A stretch of DNA of 64,000 nt from Merluccius polli (GCA_030340625.1 JAOPHQ010001990.1:5001-69000); one strand, 5' to 3'; counted from the first letter of the stretch, positions 24,636 to 36,504 are shown. Numbers and translations are program-made. The notes: a model not told the origin generated them from the sequence alone.

Positions 24636-25002
24636 CTGAGTGGGAGCCACGGCACTAATGCAATTATACAATTATCTGTAAACTGTTGTATATTCCACAA
24701 TTATTCTTTGCACTTTTCTACGGCACTTGTTGAAGAAATATTTAAGAAATGTCCTATTTATACAGAGTATGTTCTTCAGTAGTAACTTTCTTTTTTATGT
24801 TACATTTTTCCCCTACTGTACTACCTAGCACAAAGTGGATTAGGAAATCCAATATGTCTCTTGTAACATTTATTTATAGGCTCGGTACTGCATATTCCAA
24901 TACTGATCGCAGTTCAATAAGTCAATACAATCCAAGAAGTTATAATGGACCATCGAAGTCTGCAATGTGATTTTTATTAAGTGTGACCTCATGTCTGTCC
25001 AG

Positions 25003-25172
25003 GTCCTGCCCCTGGAGAACCAGATGAGGGATCCGAAGCGCTTCCCCATGGCCCTGAACATTGGCATGGGCATCGTGACCGTCCTCTACGTGACCTTGGG
25101 GACACTGGGCTACCTCCACTTTGGTGACAGAATTAAAGGCAGCATCACTCTCAACCTACCACATGATGCCTG
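25003..25172 (+). CDS. slc36a: SLC36 amino acid transporter, internal exon C
   Basis: This exon starts after GTCCAG in phase 0 and ends before GTAAGC, leaving TG of a split tryptophan codon (phase 2) that is completed by exon D. It encodes 56 full codons: VLPLENQMRDPKRFP, then a membrane segment (ALNIGMGIVTVLYVTLGTLG) and GSITLNLPHDA. PLENQM and GSITLNLP are hallmark motifs of the family. The NIGMGIVT wording favours the SLC36A4 branch. The exon lies 370 bp downstream of the L2 LINE tail. Confidence 0.93.
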
Positions 25173-25924
25173 GTAAGCCCCACGGTGCTGGGAGTACACA
25201 CTGCCCCAACACCGCCGTGCTGAGTGCTCCTTCTCCCATTTTAATCTTACATGATTGATTTTACTACTTTGTGATTGATTGTGGTTGTCATTTATCTTCA
25301 GGCATCTTTCTTATTAAATTTGGCCTAGGTGATATCACTTTCCACGCAAGTGGTGACTTGATCTGGAAGAGGCACTGATGTAAACCAATCAGAAACAGTG
25401 ATTGTAAAACCCATATTTAGTCACCTAGCTGTAGTTTGATTGTAGTGTTTGATTATTCCTCAATCGGGGAAAGGTGTCTAACATGTAATTCTTGTAAAAC
25501 CTACAATCTACAATATCTCTGTGCCATGCCACATTTTTACACCAATCTTTGTGCAGCCAGCCACACTAACAACTTGACCAGCAATCTCAAATTAAAAAAG
25601 TACGAATTCAGATGTCCACATCACAAGGACAATAAGATCATCCACCACCTCAGAACAAACCAGTGAAGACACGGCTCAGACACTCTGACGCCTACAGCCT
25701 CTCCTGAAATATTACCTATTTCTTTAAGTCTCACGAGCATAACAAAAACAACTGCATGCTTCAATTCACTTTAGCGTAACCCACAAGTCTAATGCCCTGT
25801 ATTCCATTTCTCACATACACATGCTATTTTTTATGTAAATAAAAAATAGACATGCCGTGTGTGTGTGTGTGTAAGAGTGTCCTTGGTGTCCTGGTTTCCC
25901 CATTAACAGTTCTCATTCTCATTT
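25173..25924 (+). other. SLC36 intron, unassigned
   Basis: Intron sequence between exon C and an L2 fragment, with no feature I can support apart from a short TG run near 25856-25873. Confidence 0.5.
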
Positions 25925-26150
25925 AAGGGCCCCACAGACTGTGGACTCTTTCAAGAAAGGCCTTAAAACCCATCTTTTTAGAAAAGCCTATGGCTAAAAC
26001 TGCTATTTTAATGTTTTCTTCTGTTAGTTTTAAAGTATTTCATGTTGTTTAATCCTTTTTTTTTTGTATGTGCATTGTAGCACTTTGAGGTCATTGAGTT
26101 GATGTAAAGTGCGTTATAAATAAAATGTATTATTATTATTATTATTATTA
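25925..26150 (+). mobile_element. 5'-truncated L2 LINE 3' end
   Basis: It begins in the last codons of the L2 ORF (GGGCCCCACAGACTGTGGAC, then a Lys-rich stretch) and ends with the same TAGCACTTTGAG, GTAAAGTGCG and TTA-repeat tail as the 24.6-kb copy. Five-prime truncation is the usual fate of LINE insertions. Confidence 0.88.
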
Positions 26151-27118
26151 GATGTGGTAGATGTACATCATATATTGCTGGATGCACAGGGCCCATTAAT
26201 ACAGGCCTCACTGGCTACAGCAAAAAAAATGTTGACATGCTCACAGGTTGACACACAACTAAATACCAGCACAACAAAAAACAAACATTTAAAAAAATAA
26301 CATTGGTTGGCACAGCTGACTGATGGAGCTGTGTGTGGAGTTCTCAGGGATGGAGGAATATGATCATGAAAGCCAATCTGTTTCCATAATGCCAGCAGAC
26401 ATGTCATGTGTATGTCAGCGCACACCAGAGGGCTGGGTTAAAGAAACATGCTTCATGTGTCAAATTATTTTATAGACGAAGCCAAACAAATATGGAGTGC
26501 TTTGTCAGCACACAAAGTGCTCATTCAAGACAAGTTGTTGCAGTCTTTTTGTTTGATATTGGGAGCTGTTTTTCTTTTAATTGAAATGAGATGTTAAAGT
26601 CTCATGTAGGTCTTGGTGGTAATGTCATAATCTCCTTGTATTTATTCTAAATGAGACGACATTACTTTCAGTTTGAGACTTGTAAATCTCCTATATTGCC
26701 CTATCCTTGTCTCATGTAATTATTGTTGTTTCCTTACCCTTAATTTCTAATTTCTCATCTATACTGTAGAGACGCCGTATGTTCACCAAGCAATGTCACA
26801 TTAGGTGGTAGGTGGCGGTATTCAATTATCTATCCAGGTGAATGATGGATGATTAAATACCACCCTAATTGCTAAAGGTTGTTTGTGCTTATTTGGTTAA
26901 TGACCTGGCACAAATCCAATTAGGCCGAGAATTTCCCCCTGTAATGAATGACTGCAAATTTTATTAACTCACGATACACAAAAAAGCATAGGCTTATCCA
27001 AACACATAAACATGTATCTAGCAAAATGCAATAATGCACATGAGAGTGGCGACAAGACCGGGTACATTTATAGTGTGTGATCTGCAGTCCCTTCAAGGCA
27101 AACACCAAAGTAGTCAAG
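26151..27118 (+). other. SLC36 intron, unassigned
   Basis: No gene or recognisable repeat seen in this stretch. Confidence 0.4.
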
Positions 27119-27430
27119 AAAAGGCAAGGCAAGGCAGCTTTATTTATATAGCGCATTTCATACACAATGGCAACTCAATGCGCTTTACATAGAACAATAA
27201 GAATTGAAATACAAATTAGAATGTAATAAAAAGCAATAAAAAATACAAGAATAAAAGAATAGAAAGAAAATAAAGTACTATAAGAGCAGCATAAAATCAT
27301 GATTTAAAAGGACATAGTGCAATTAAATTTACAATTTAAAGTGCTTAGAACAAGCTCAATCATAAGCACAGGAGAAGAGAAGTGTTTTTAACTTGGATTT
27401 AAAAATGCTCGCAGTTGGGGCTGATGAAGA
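27119..27430 (-). mobile_element. 3' fragment of a second L2-like LINE family
   Basis: On the + strand it opens with AAGGC units and GCAGCTTTATTTATATAGCG and ends near TTGGGGCTGATGA. The same sequence starts the copy at 52171, where it continues into L2 coding sequence on the minus strand, so this is a 5'-truncated antisense copy of the same family. Confidence 0.85.
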
Positions 27431-28395
27431 AAAGTGCATATGTGCATATTTTCCAAGGACTACTGTATGTGTAGGTAGAGGACCATGTAGCACCCTGGTG
27501 GTGTGCCAGGACCCAGGAGGCCAAGAGAATATCGTTTTTTTTGTTGGGTGAGAGGGTCGGACCCTGTTGTCCTCACCCAGCTCCTGCCTCTTCCTTGCTC
27601 CACTTTAACACAAAGCGCACTATCAATCAACCTCTGCCACGGCAGCAACCTGCCAGGAGGCAAATGCATTTGTTTGGAGTCCCCCCCCCCCCCCCCCCCC
27701 CCCCCCTCACCGCCACCGATAGCATAGCCATGTATTAATGTAGTGCATGGATCATATCTGCCAGTCCCCCTAGATGACTAACTTCAATTCCCAAGCTCCT
27801 GTTGAAATGGGGCACGCTTTAAGTGACTGTCGAGGTGTATCGGTCATACAGATGTCGTGGCATGCAGACGGCAGGGTTCATGTGAGTAGGAGCCCCCATA
27901 TCAATATTCACCAGCGAGTAATGATGGCTCCTGGAAGATGTCAGGGTCTCACTTTCCTGCTGATATAATGACCTTGGTCGATGGATTCCTCTGGCTTGCC
28001 ATGATAGCATGCAAATAGAGCAGGTCACTTGTGTCATTGAAAACCGTCTCTCACACGGACGCTGCTGACAGCCATGCTAGAATGTGTGCTCAGAATGCAC
28101 ACATTTACATACTGCACATATGCATCACATTGACTTGCATAACTCCTTGCCATCTTCTCTTGTGCTATCTTTAGCGAAATCAGGCATTTACAGCTTGCAC
28201 CATGCTCTTGTGTTATTTTCCATAAGCAACCATACACCCATAGAGAGCTGTAATCTGTAATTAGATTAACTTTTTGCATATCTCTATTAGTTTCTGGAGT
28301 GTTATACCTTACTTTCAGGCTTCCCAATTGTAACTCCTAAATTGGCAGGCACACTCATATTCAACTCCCAAGCATATTCTCTCTGTCTCTGTGTA

Positions 28396-28426
<31 letters not shown>

Positions 28427-30019
28427 TTGCTTATTAGCAGCCCCCTCCTGTGCCCGCCATTGGGCAGCATGGTGAGGTTGAAGGTGTCATTGCAGGGGAA
28501 CGGCCCTCCTGGTCATAACAGCCTGGTGACCTCTCATTCATCTCTCTATAGTGTCCTCGGTGCTCTCTCATTGCCAGGCTGCAGTTTAAAGAGTTGGCCA
28601 ACACTTCTATGTCTTTCTAAATATATAATGCAGATTTAATGTGGGTCCTGTTGGGTATGTTGAATAGCTTTAGCTTGATGACAAATCGATACAATGATGA
28701 AATTGGTTAATAAAGAGTTTGTCTCACAGCCAAAGTTCTTCTTATGGGAAGCAATTGATGAGTTGTTTAATGTGAGGCCGGACATTGTTTGCATTAATGG
28801 GTAGCGACCAGCTTTCTTTTAAAAGCCTGTGGCACATTTTATTTAAAGTAATGTATCCACTTTAATAAAAGCCAAAACATTGCCAAGAAAAGTATGGATT
28901 TCTCCTCCTAGTCAACGTGTTCATTGACCATACAGTATGTATACAATAATGAATTGACTTAGAACCACTTGGTCAACTATTGGCAAGTGCAGGACACGAT
29001 GAAGAGCCAAAAAGTCCTTATTGTCAAAGTAGTACTATTAGCATTCTGGAAATGCCAAGGGGGTCGACATGATGCAGGGATATCTAAGCCATGTTGAGAA
29101 ATTCCACAAACAACATTGCCTAAGGTACTTGAATGTGGATAGCATCAAATAAAAAATTCTGATTGTAATGCGTTTCAGCCTTGAAATCCAGATAAATGCC
29201 CCTACTGACTCTACTGGCTTTTGAAAAATATGCTTTCTTGGTATTCTAGAAGCCTCGACCAAAGTAGCCAACAATGTCAACTGGTGTTTTTCCAACGTAT
29301 TTCCATTGGCAGATCAACTCAGTGCTCAAAACTCAGTAGGTTAATGCATTTGACGCGAGCCAGGTTTTACTCCTAGGATCTTTCTGATTAACAAAGGTTT
29401 ACTAAAGCAGTTGTTTTTATTTTACAGGCTTGCATCTTCTTTGCACAGCCTATAATATCCATTTTCATTACATTACCTTTTTCCCCATACCCTTTTATGA
29501 CCATCTCTGGTACACCTATGAATCTTTCTGTTGTTTTTTTTGTTTATTCTTTTAAATTATGAAACCTTTATCCAGATTCATCGTCGAGTTGTGCTAGTTT
29601 TGATTTAAAATCTGTCCAAGTGTGTTCAGAGCCATGTTTCTAATTCAAAGCACTCGCCTCATCTTTCCAATAAGAGATGCTGCTGCTGAGCCTCTATATG
29701 TTTGTTTGCTTGGCTTATAGAAATCCTTTCCTGCACCTCCACCTTCAAACAAAACATATTTCAAAGATAAAAAAAGAACACACACATCTCAAAAGTTATC
29801 CAAAATGATACTTCTGTAAATGTTATCCCACAGTTCACCAGAATGGAGGCGAGAGTGAGGCCTCTTTCCTTCATCCTCTAGTAGTCCTGCACGCTCTGCC
29901 TTCTTATTGTCAGCCTAAATGGACTTGTCCGAGACGACGGCCATCTGAACGAAAGGCTAAACGATGTCCCAGGCAAAACCACAAGAAATAAGAACAACAA
30001 TGTCCATATGGGGATAAAC
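27431..30019 (+). other. SLC36 intron with two simple repeats
   Basis: Contains a 26-bp C homopolymer (27681-27706), whose length is likely unreliable in an assembly, and a CT run (28396-28423). I see nothing else supportable up to the L1 relic. Confidence 0.55.
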
Positions 30020-30097
30020 TAAACTGTATATTAACAAGCAAAATAATAATTTGTCACAGATTCTGACCATCCCAAGAAATCAAGAAAACCTACCAAT
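30020..30097 (+). mobile_element. L1 LINE relic, left piece (interrupted by ISL2EU)
   Basis: The last codons before the transposon (QEIKKTYQ in one frame) run directly into LKWHAKTIKYLG when the transposon and one copy of its AT target duplication are skipped. That wording is typical of L1 ORF2 downstream of the reverse transcriptase core. The left limit is a guess; frames further left are broken. Confidence 0.6.
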
Positions 30098-30254
30098 TGA
30101 CCTTTCGCCAGGGTTTGATTGACAGGCAATCTGACCAATCAGAACGCTTCTAATACCGAGTTCACTGATGTCCGTCATCTTGTCCGACATCTGTCTGTCA
30201 TCGATCACAGCAACCAAAGATCCTTCACTACTCAGCTGATTGGTGTTTTTTAAA

Positions 30255-33200
30255 ATGGTCAAACGGTGTTGTTATGGGACCTGCAACACTGACAGCAGGT
30301 ATAAGGATCGAGTAGAAAACGCAGTTTTTTTCCCTTTCCCGAAGCCAACAAAGGACGTTGGAAAATGTTTACGTTGGATAAAGCTATGCGGCAGACCACA
30401 CCAACAGCTGAACATCAACAAATTAAAAAACCACGGCACAGCTAAGCATTTCTACGTTTGCTCAAAGGTAAGTCGTTTCAATACTAAATCGATGGAGGAC
30501 AGATTATTGTTTTTGTGCATCATGGTGTGGCATTAAAGTCAAACAAATGGCCGAGGCTGGCTAGCGTTAGCTGTAGTCTAGCTAAGACCGTTATTGTTGT
30601 CCTAACAACGCTTGCAGCTAGTAGTAGACTACAGTCTCTTCATGGTCACATCACTTGTATCATCATAACATGGTACTGTACAGTTGTATGTCTTTGTTTT
30701 TAACCATTAGACATTGGATATTAGCTAATTCAGTTGTCTCAGTGTAATTCAATGAAAAAAGGGTAGTGACTGCTAGTCTAAACTGTGTCTGTTAGCAGTA
30801 GCACTAATCTCCCAGTTCTAACATACCATGGCAGTAAACCCCGATGTTAAAGAATTGTGAGTTGCAAAGCAAGTTGGTGTGGGATATTTTATATGTTGTG
30901 GTCCCTACAGTGTTGCATGAATGTTCTTTAAAGCGTCTTAAAGAGACCATGTGAACTCAGCATTTCTATCATTATTTACCAGCACTTCGTTGAAGGCATA
31001 CCGACCCTAGACCACCCTGATCCCCTGCCAGCATCACCTTTGGATCGCCCATCATCAGTAAGGCGCCCACCAAAGCTGCGAAGAGAGCCACAGCCCCCCA
31101 GGAAGAGTGCCACTGCTGAAACCATTAGTTAAAGGATGTCTTTCAACTTAAGATACATTGAGACGTGCAATGACAGATTATTAAGACACTGTGGTACAAA
31201 TCTCAGTCACATTTATTGTTAATAGTCACATTTATTGTTAATAGTCACATTTATGGATATATCCATCTGCATAGTGTCCTAATGGAGCATCAGGACCCTA
31301 CTCCACACACCCAGGACCCTACTCCACACACCCAGGACCCTACTCCACACACCCAAGACCCTACTCCACACACCCAGGACCCTACTCCACACACCCAGGA
31401 TGATAATGGTATGCAATCTTGTTTTTATCTACTCTCTACAGCAGAAGGCCTTGAAATGCTCCACATAGAACTTTCCTAAGTTTGTAATTAGGTGTTGCAT
31501 AGTCTCTCTGTCTGGATATATGCGCTCAACAAACACATCATTCCTGGTGTAAACTATGAAGTCACAGTAGGGGGCACCAGTTATCATAAGCTGTCCTTGC
31601 ACTTGGTAGAAATAATTGTGTGACCTCTTTAGTGATATCTGGTCTGCACCCTCATTAATTTTCAAACAGAAAAGTTTGACTTTTTCTATTGCTTCTCTGA
31701 TGGTAAAATCTCTTGCAGCATAGGGGCATTTAATTTCAATGAGTCCACTCTGCCCATCCTTGCATACAACTCCATCTGGAGATGCTCCTAGGAATGAACA
31801 GAGTGGATTCACAACCAATCCAATTGAATGCAAGTGGCAGCCTGTCTTTTTCATGTAGATGGTTTTTGCTACCTTTTCGTTGACCTGGCCATATGATGTT
31901 GGTTTTGATTTGAAATTTGAGTTTTTGAAGGTGTTTCGCAGAAAACTTTCATTAAAATCTTTTTTCCTGTTCATAATTGTTCCAAAATTAGATGCAGTTA
32001 TTCGCTTTTGTCTTTCTTTGTGCCAAATATTACATTCATTTTGTAATTTGGTGTTGCTTTCCAGTTGATTTGCCTCAGCCTTAGTTATGGCAGTCCCCTC
32101 ACTGCTGTATTTACTCAGCTCCTCCTTCATGATGCTGTCGATGTGTTCCTCTGTTGGATAATCAAAATCCCCACAGGTCTCTGCATCTAAAGGCTCATTT
32201 ATTGCTTCAATAAGAGGTCCCTGAAAATGGAAATAAAAATAATTGGTATGTTGTCTTAACTAACATTTAGATTTGATTTCATCATATCATTTTTAGGATC
32301 TGGACTGTTGGACATGCTGGCGTTGGCTGCAGAAAATGACACACTGAAGATGCACGTAGCCAAACTGATAATTGAAAATGAGAAACTTTTGCGGGAGCGA
32401 GCAACACAAACAAACAAGGAAGAAAAAGGAAAAGAAGATTTTGGTGTGTCCTTTCTACAGAATAACAAGAACAGTTTTGTGTATTACACCGGATTTACAA
32501 AGGAACAATTTGAAGTTCTTTATGACTTCCTAATCCCTGTCAGGGCTCGGGTGTTACCCTTTACTATGACCAGAAATGTAGGTTCACAGAGTAGAATGCC
32601 AATGGAAGATCAGCTTCTTTTGGTATTGATCAAATTAAGACAGAATTTTGATTTTATGCACATAGGCAATTTATTTACAATTTCACACCAAGACGCAAGT
32701 TCCCTTTTTAACAATTGGATTAACTACATGTTTTTTAGATGCTCCTCCATCAACATGTGGCCACATCGCGATACAATTATTGAAATGATGCCAGAACATT
32801 TTAAAAAAGAATTCCCAAACACATTACTCATACTTGATGCAACAGAGATTAGAATTCAGCGCCCCAGCTCCCTGACTCGCCAGAGTCAGTGTTACAGCGA
32901 TTACAAGTCTTGCAACACACTAAAAGGACTGGTTGGGATAGAGCCAAGGGGTGGAGTAATCTTTGCTTCGATGCTTTTTACAGGAGGAATATCAGACAAG
33001 GATCTCACTCGTCAAAGTGGGCTTCTAGAAACATTAAAAGATTTGATTGCAGAGGGGAAGATTAATGTAGGGGATGGTCTCATGGCTGACAAAGGGTTTA
33101 GGATAGAGGAGGAAGTGGGGAAACTTGGACTTAACCTGAATATCCCTCCCTTTGCATGCAGTACTGGTCAGATGACCAACGCAGAAATTAAAGTGACAGA

Positions 33201-33363
33201 GAAAATTGCTCGCCACTGTGTTCACGTGGAGAGAGCTATAGCACGAATTAAATCTTTCAACATTTTAAGCAACAGAATTGGCCTTTCATTGTTTGGGTGC
33301 GTAAACCAAATATGGTTTGTTTGTTCTTTTTTAACCAACTTCTTCAATTTTTTAATTAAATAA
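30255..33363 (+). CDS. THAP-DDE transposase of ISL2EU, four exons
   Basis: Proposed exons are 30255-30467, 30983-31057, 31294-31408 and 32297-33363, totalling 1470 bp (489 aa) and open throughout. Exon 1 encodes most of a THAP zinc finger: CCYGTC at the start and CSK at the end, with the final His-Phe supplied by exon 2 (the C2CH pattern). Exon 3 encodes five DPTPHTQ repeats. Exon 4 has a possible coiled coil (about 141-175), a helix-turn-helix (about 235-275) and a DDE_Tnp_4-type catalytic domain with LILDATEI (D315), MADKGF (D399) and ERAIARIKSF (E447). The protein would bind the element ends and cut and rejoin DNA. I started at the Met before VKRCC. The exon 2/3 junction is the least certain; exon 3 to exon 4 is well supported (phase 1, GTATGC donor). 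Confidence 0.88.
31212..31236 (-). terminator. Poly(A) signals for the nuclease mRNA
   Basis: AATAAA occurs twice on the minus strand (31236-31231 and 31217-31212), about 200 bp past the nuclease stop, within a 20-bp tandem repeat. A transcript ending here would be antisense to transposase exon 3. Confidence 0.6.
31291..31395 (+). repeat. Five 21-bp tandem repeats inside transposase exon 3
   Basis: Units read CAGGACCCTACTCCACACACC with one base change, encoding DPTPHTQ five times. Every unit contains ACCCAG followed by GAC, so each offers a potential in-frame splice acceptor. Confidence 0.95.
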
Positions 33364-34739
33364 AAGTGTATGCAGGGGATTCTGTGGTCCAGGGCCCCAT
33401 AGGCTTTACTTACATGGTAGGATAAAGGTGACCCAACAGGTGCTGGTCCAAATGGTGTCACAATAAACTTTGTAGTTTCTGTGTTGTTTTCCACCAGATA
33501 GGATATTGAACTAGTCTTAAGTCTTTTCAAAAGAGTTATGTCTTCACTCTCAATATTGATTTTTCTGAAAATAGATAAGATAACATTTTGTACATATATT
33601 GACTTAAGAAACGCAAACCTTAAAATATGTAAAGCTGCTACCAAATCAACCTGTATATTTATTTATATTTATGTATTGTCAGTCATGCCTGTATGTTTTT
33701 GAATGGGCCCTTGGTCTGACATTAAAAATGATACTCCTCAACTACATGTTTCTCTGTTTTCTGTCCTTCACAGTAATGTCATGTCACTAGCCTAATTTAA
33801 ACATGGGATCCCAACTCTGCAGTAGGCCTAATGCTATGCTTATTATGTTCATTGATAATACCTGTTGTCTACAAACTTTGCCATGACGGGACGCCTTTTC
33901 CTTTGAATGTTGAACGGTTTTGAAATGACCATTTGTGAGACGGGTTCTGGTAGTATTTTTTCTCCCCGTGGCTTGTCCCATTGCTGGGGCATACTCGTGG
34001 AAGAAAGTAAGGCAGGGACATCTTTTATGCCACTTATTTTCCACTGTTCAAGTTGATATATCACGGCAGTGACATGGGAGCAACTGCCATCACCACTGAA
34101 ACAATATGCATTGACGATGATTATGCGCTACATAGCCTGCGTTAAGTATGACTGACGGTGTTCAGCACACGCTAACAGTTTCATGTCCTAGACTTAGTTA
34201 CCCTTGTTGAAACTTGCAGTGCGAATCCACCAGTATCCTCTCTTTCATGTCGATTTCAAAATTGACAACATGACGATTGTCAGATTTTCGTTGGCTGGGA
34301 TAAACTTCTCCCCTAACGCTGATTGTGCCTATAATGTAAACCAAATGAATGATCTGAAAGGTTATGCTACGATCATGATACACACTTGAATTTCCTATTG
34401 AATTTCCCCTTGGGGATCAATAAAGTACCTACCTACCTACCACACTACCATTTATCCTGACACTTTACATGTTTTATATTTTCATAGAAATACTGTACAT
34501 GATCTGACAAAGTAAACAAATTCAGCAAAGTTAAGAGTTAGGCTAGCCGCTAGCAGCTACAAGGTCTACTAATGCTACAGATATTATTTACCTGTACTAT
34601 TTTTGAAAATTTTGACACTATGTATGTATGATCCAGAAATGAATCCATACGCCTTTTGCTTCTTTTTTAAGGATATGTTGCAGTTAAGATATGACAAACT
34701 AAAGTCATCAGGTATGTTGCTTAAATTTCCGACTTCCAT
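31429..34739 (-). CDS. YqaJ-like nuclease with SWIM-type finger, ISL2EU accessory gene
   Basis: Five exons on the minus strand: 34739-34592, 34328-34202, 34095-33862, 33564-33414 and 32220-31429. They total 1452 bp (483 aa), each bounded by AG/GT and in matching phase (1, 2, 2, 0). Exons 2-3 together encode a SWIM-like finger (SHCKFQQG joined to GDGSCSH), in which the usual first cysteine appears as serine. Exon 3 continues with QQWDKPRG and RKRRPVM, typical of this protein. Exon 5 carries a lambda-exonuclease-type PD-(D/E)XK nuclease: YGQVNEKVA (E335), GASPDG (D369), GLIEIKCPY (E382, K384) and QVQGQLMI (Q430). All catalytic positions are present. The nuclease presumably processes DNA ends during transposition; that role is inferred. 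Confidence 0.88.
33359..33364 (+). terminator. Poly(A) signal overlapping the transposase stop codon
   Basis: AATAAA overlaps the TAA stop of the transposase. Cleavage 15-30 nt later would end the mRNA before the nuclease exon at 33414 on the other strand. Confidence 0.65.
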
Positions 34740-34840
34740 TACGTTACTTGGTCAACTGATTTTAACAGATGTCGGACTTGACAGCAGAACCCTCCCCCGA
34801 CACAGGGGGGCACGGCTAGAACGCTCCTGGCGAAAGGTCA

Positions 34841-36504
34841 ATTAAAATGGCACGCAAAAACTATAAAATATCTTGGTGTAACTCTAACAAAACAGCTCTC
34901 TGACCTATACAAAACAAATTATGATCAGATCCATCTCCAGATAAGTAGTGACGTCGAAAGATGGTCAACATGGCCATTAGATTTCAACTCAAGAATTGAA
35001 GTAATTAAAATAACCATTTTCCCTAGACTACTTTACTTCTTTCTCTCTCTGCCCATCAAGATTCCACAGGAAAAGTTCAAAATCTGGGATAAAATGATCT
35101 CCAGATTCATATGGAATGGTAAAAGACCATGGATAAAATACTGCACACTACAATTAGGTAAAGAAAAGGGAGGTATGGGACTCCCAAACTTAAAAGATCA
35201 TTACTGTGCTGCACAATTAAGACCAATAATTATGTGGTGTGACGAGGACTAATGCAAAGTGGAAAGATATTGAGAAGGTGGTGGCAGATACACCAACCCA
35301 GGCCCTGATTGGCAATCTAAAACTAACGAAGTCACTACAAGAATGGATAGACCCAATAACTCTACACACACTGACTACCTGGTTTGATTTTGTCAGAAAA
35401 CACAAATTAGAAAGAGATATAAAAATCTTAAGTTGGCTTGCTTATGATGACGGATTTAAGCCGGGTGCAAATGACTGCAACTTCAGAGACTGGGGTAGGA
35501 AAGGGCTCACCGCAATGTGTAAACTAATGAAGAATGGACACATAATGAGCTTCCGGGAGCTGAAAACGGAATATGGCCTTGAAAACAGAGACCATTTCAG
35601 ATTTCTACAGCTGCGGGACTATTTTATAAAGGAAATACAAACTGTAAAAAACCTGAATGGTATACTTGATGTAATGTTTAGGACATACAATGGAACCAAA
35701 CTGAAAGCAGTTTCAGTATTGTACCGAAACTTAAGAGACTCAGAAGCTGTCTCCACTCTGTACATTAAGGAGAAGTGGGAGAAAGAATTGAGGACCAACA
35801 TTACTGTAGAGTAGTGGCAGGGTATGTGTGAAGCACAGCACACAACCACAAACTCGAGAGTATGGCGGGAATTCAGGTGGAAAAACCTGACCCGTTTCTT
35901 CATCACTCCCAAATTAAAAAGTAAACAAACAGGCTCCCAGCATGCATGTTGGCGTACATATGGAGAAATGGAAGCGAATCACACACACATTTTCTGGGGA
36001 TGTCAGAAACTTTATCCATTTTGGGAAAATGTACACAACACAATTAAGGACATCCTGGGTTATGAAATACCTAAAGAATGTAGTGTTATGTACCTTGGGA
36101 ACTTGAATCACTATGTCCTAGTCAAAGACTGATATTTAATAAAAATATTACTGGTCACGTGTAAAAAAACAATAACAAGAAGATGGTATAAGGCCGAGCC
36201 ACCAGCTGTGAAGGAATGGTTAGAAATCAAAATGTCTTTTTGACTAAATGGGAGAAGTGGACGCGATGGGACACAGTTGGGAATATTTGAAATTTGTCTT
36301 ATTCATATTCTCTTCTCTTGGATCTGTATAAAGTGTAATTTAATAATGGACACATGTAGCCACGACTGTTGTACTTTATTTCTTTTTTTCAGCCGCTCCA
36401 CACGTAGAATGTAATTCATGGATCTGTATGTATACCTTGTTGTTTACATGTGGAGTTGAAAAATTAAATAAAAATTTAAGTTTAAAAAAAAATAATAATA
36501 ATAA
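34841..36504 (+). mobile_element. L1 LINE relic, right piece (ORF2 C-terminus and tail)
   Basis: Translated pieces show L1 ORF2 C-terminal wording: IKYLGVTL at the left, a run with SRFIWNGKRP and GGMGLPNL (about 35095-35190), and HIFWGCQKLYPFWENV (about 35980-36040). The frame is broken by several stops and shifts; the longest open parts are 35239-35814 and 35824-36132. It ends in an A-rich tail with AAT units (about 36455-36504). Endonuclease and reverse transcriptase core are absent, so the copy is 5'-truncated. It is continuous with the piece left of the ISL2EU transposon. Confidence 0.85.

Larger units (their letters stand above)
20980..24640 (+). mobile_element. Near-complete L2/Maui-type LINE
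   Basis: The element has a GC-rich 5' region (from about 20980), one long ORF with endonuclease and reverse transcriptase, and the short L2-type 3' end TAGCACTTTGAG followed by GTAAAGTGCG and a TTA-repeat tail (about 24583-24635). The same 3' end recurs in the truncated copy at 25925-26150. It sits in sense orientation inside the SLC36 intron between exons B and C. The 5' boundary is approximate and I could not define target-site duplications. Confidence 0.88.
30098..34840. mobile_element. ISL2EU-type DNA transposon, both genes apparently intact
   Basis: This 4743-bp element has exact 15-bp terminal inverted repeats, TGACCTTTCGCCAGG at the left end and its reverse complement at the right end, flanked by AT on both sides (30096-30097, 34841-34842). 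The 2-bp AT duplication, a THAP-DDE transposase and a second gene for a YqaJ-like nuclease together define the ISL2EU superfamily as I know it. A 13-bp word GTCCGACATCTGT recurs inverted near both ends (30182-30194 and the complement at 34765-34777), a candidate binding site. The element interrupts an L1 relic. I see no frameshift or stop in either gene. Confidence 0.92.
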
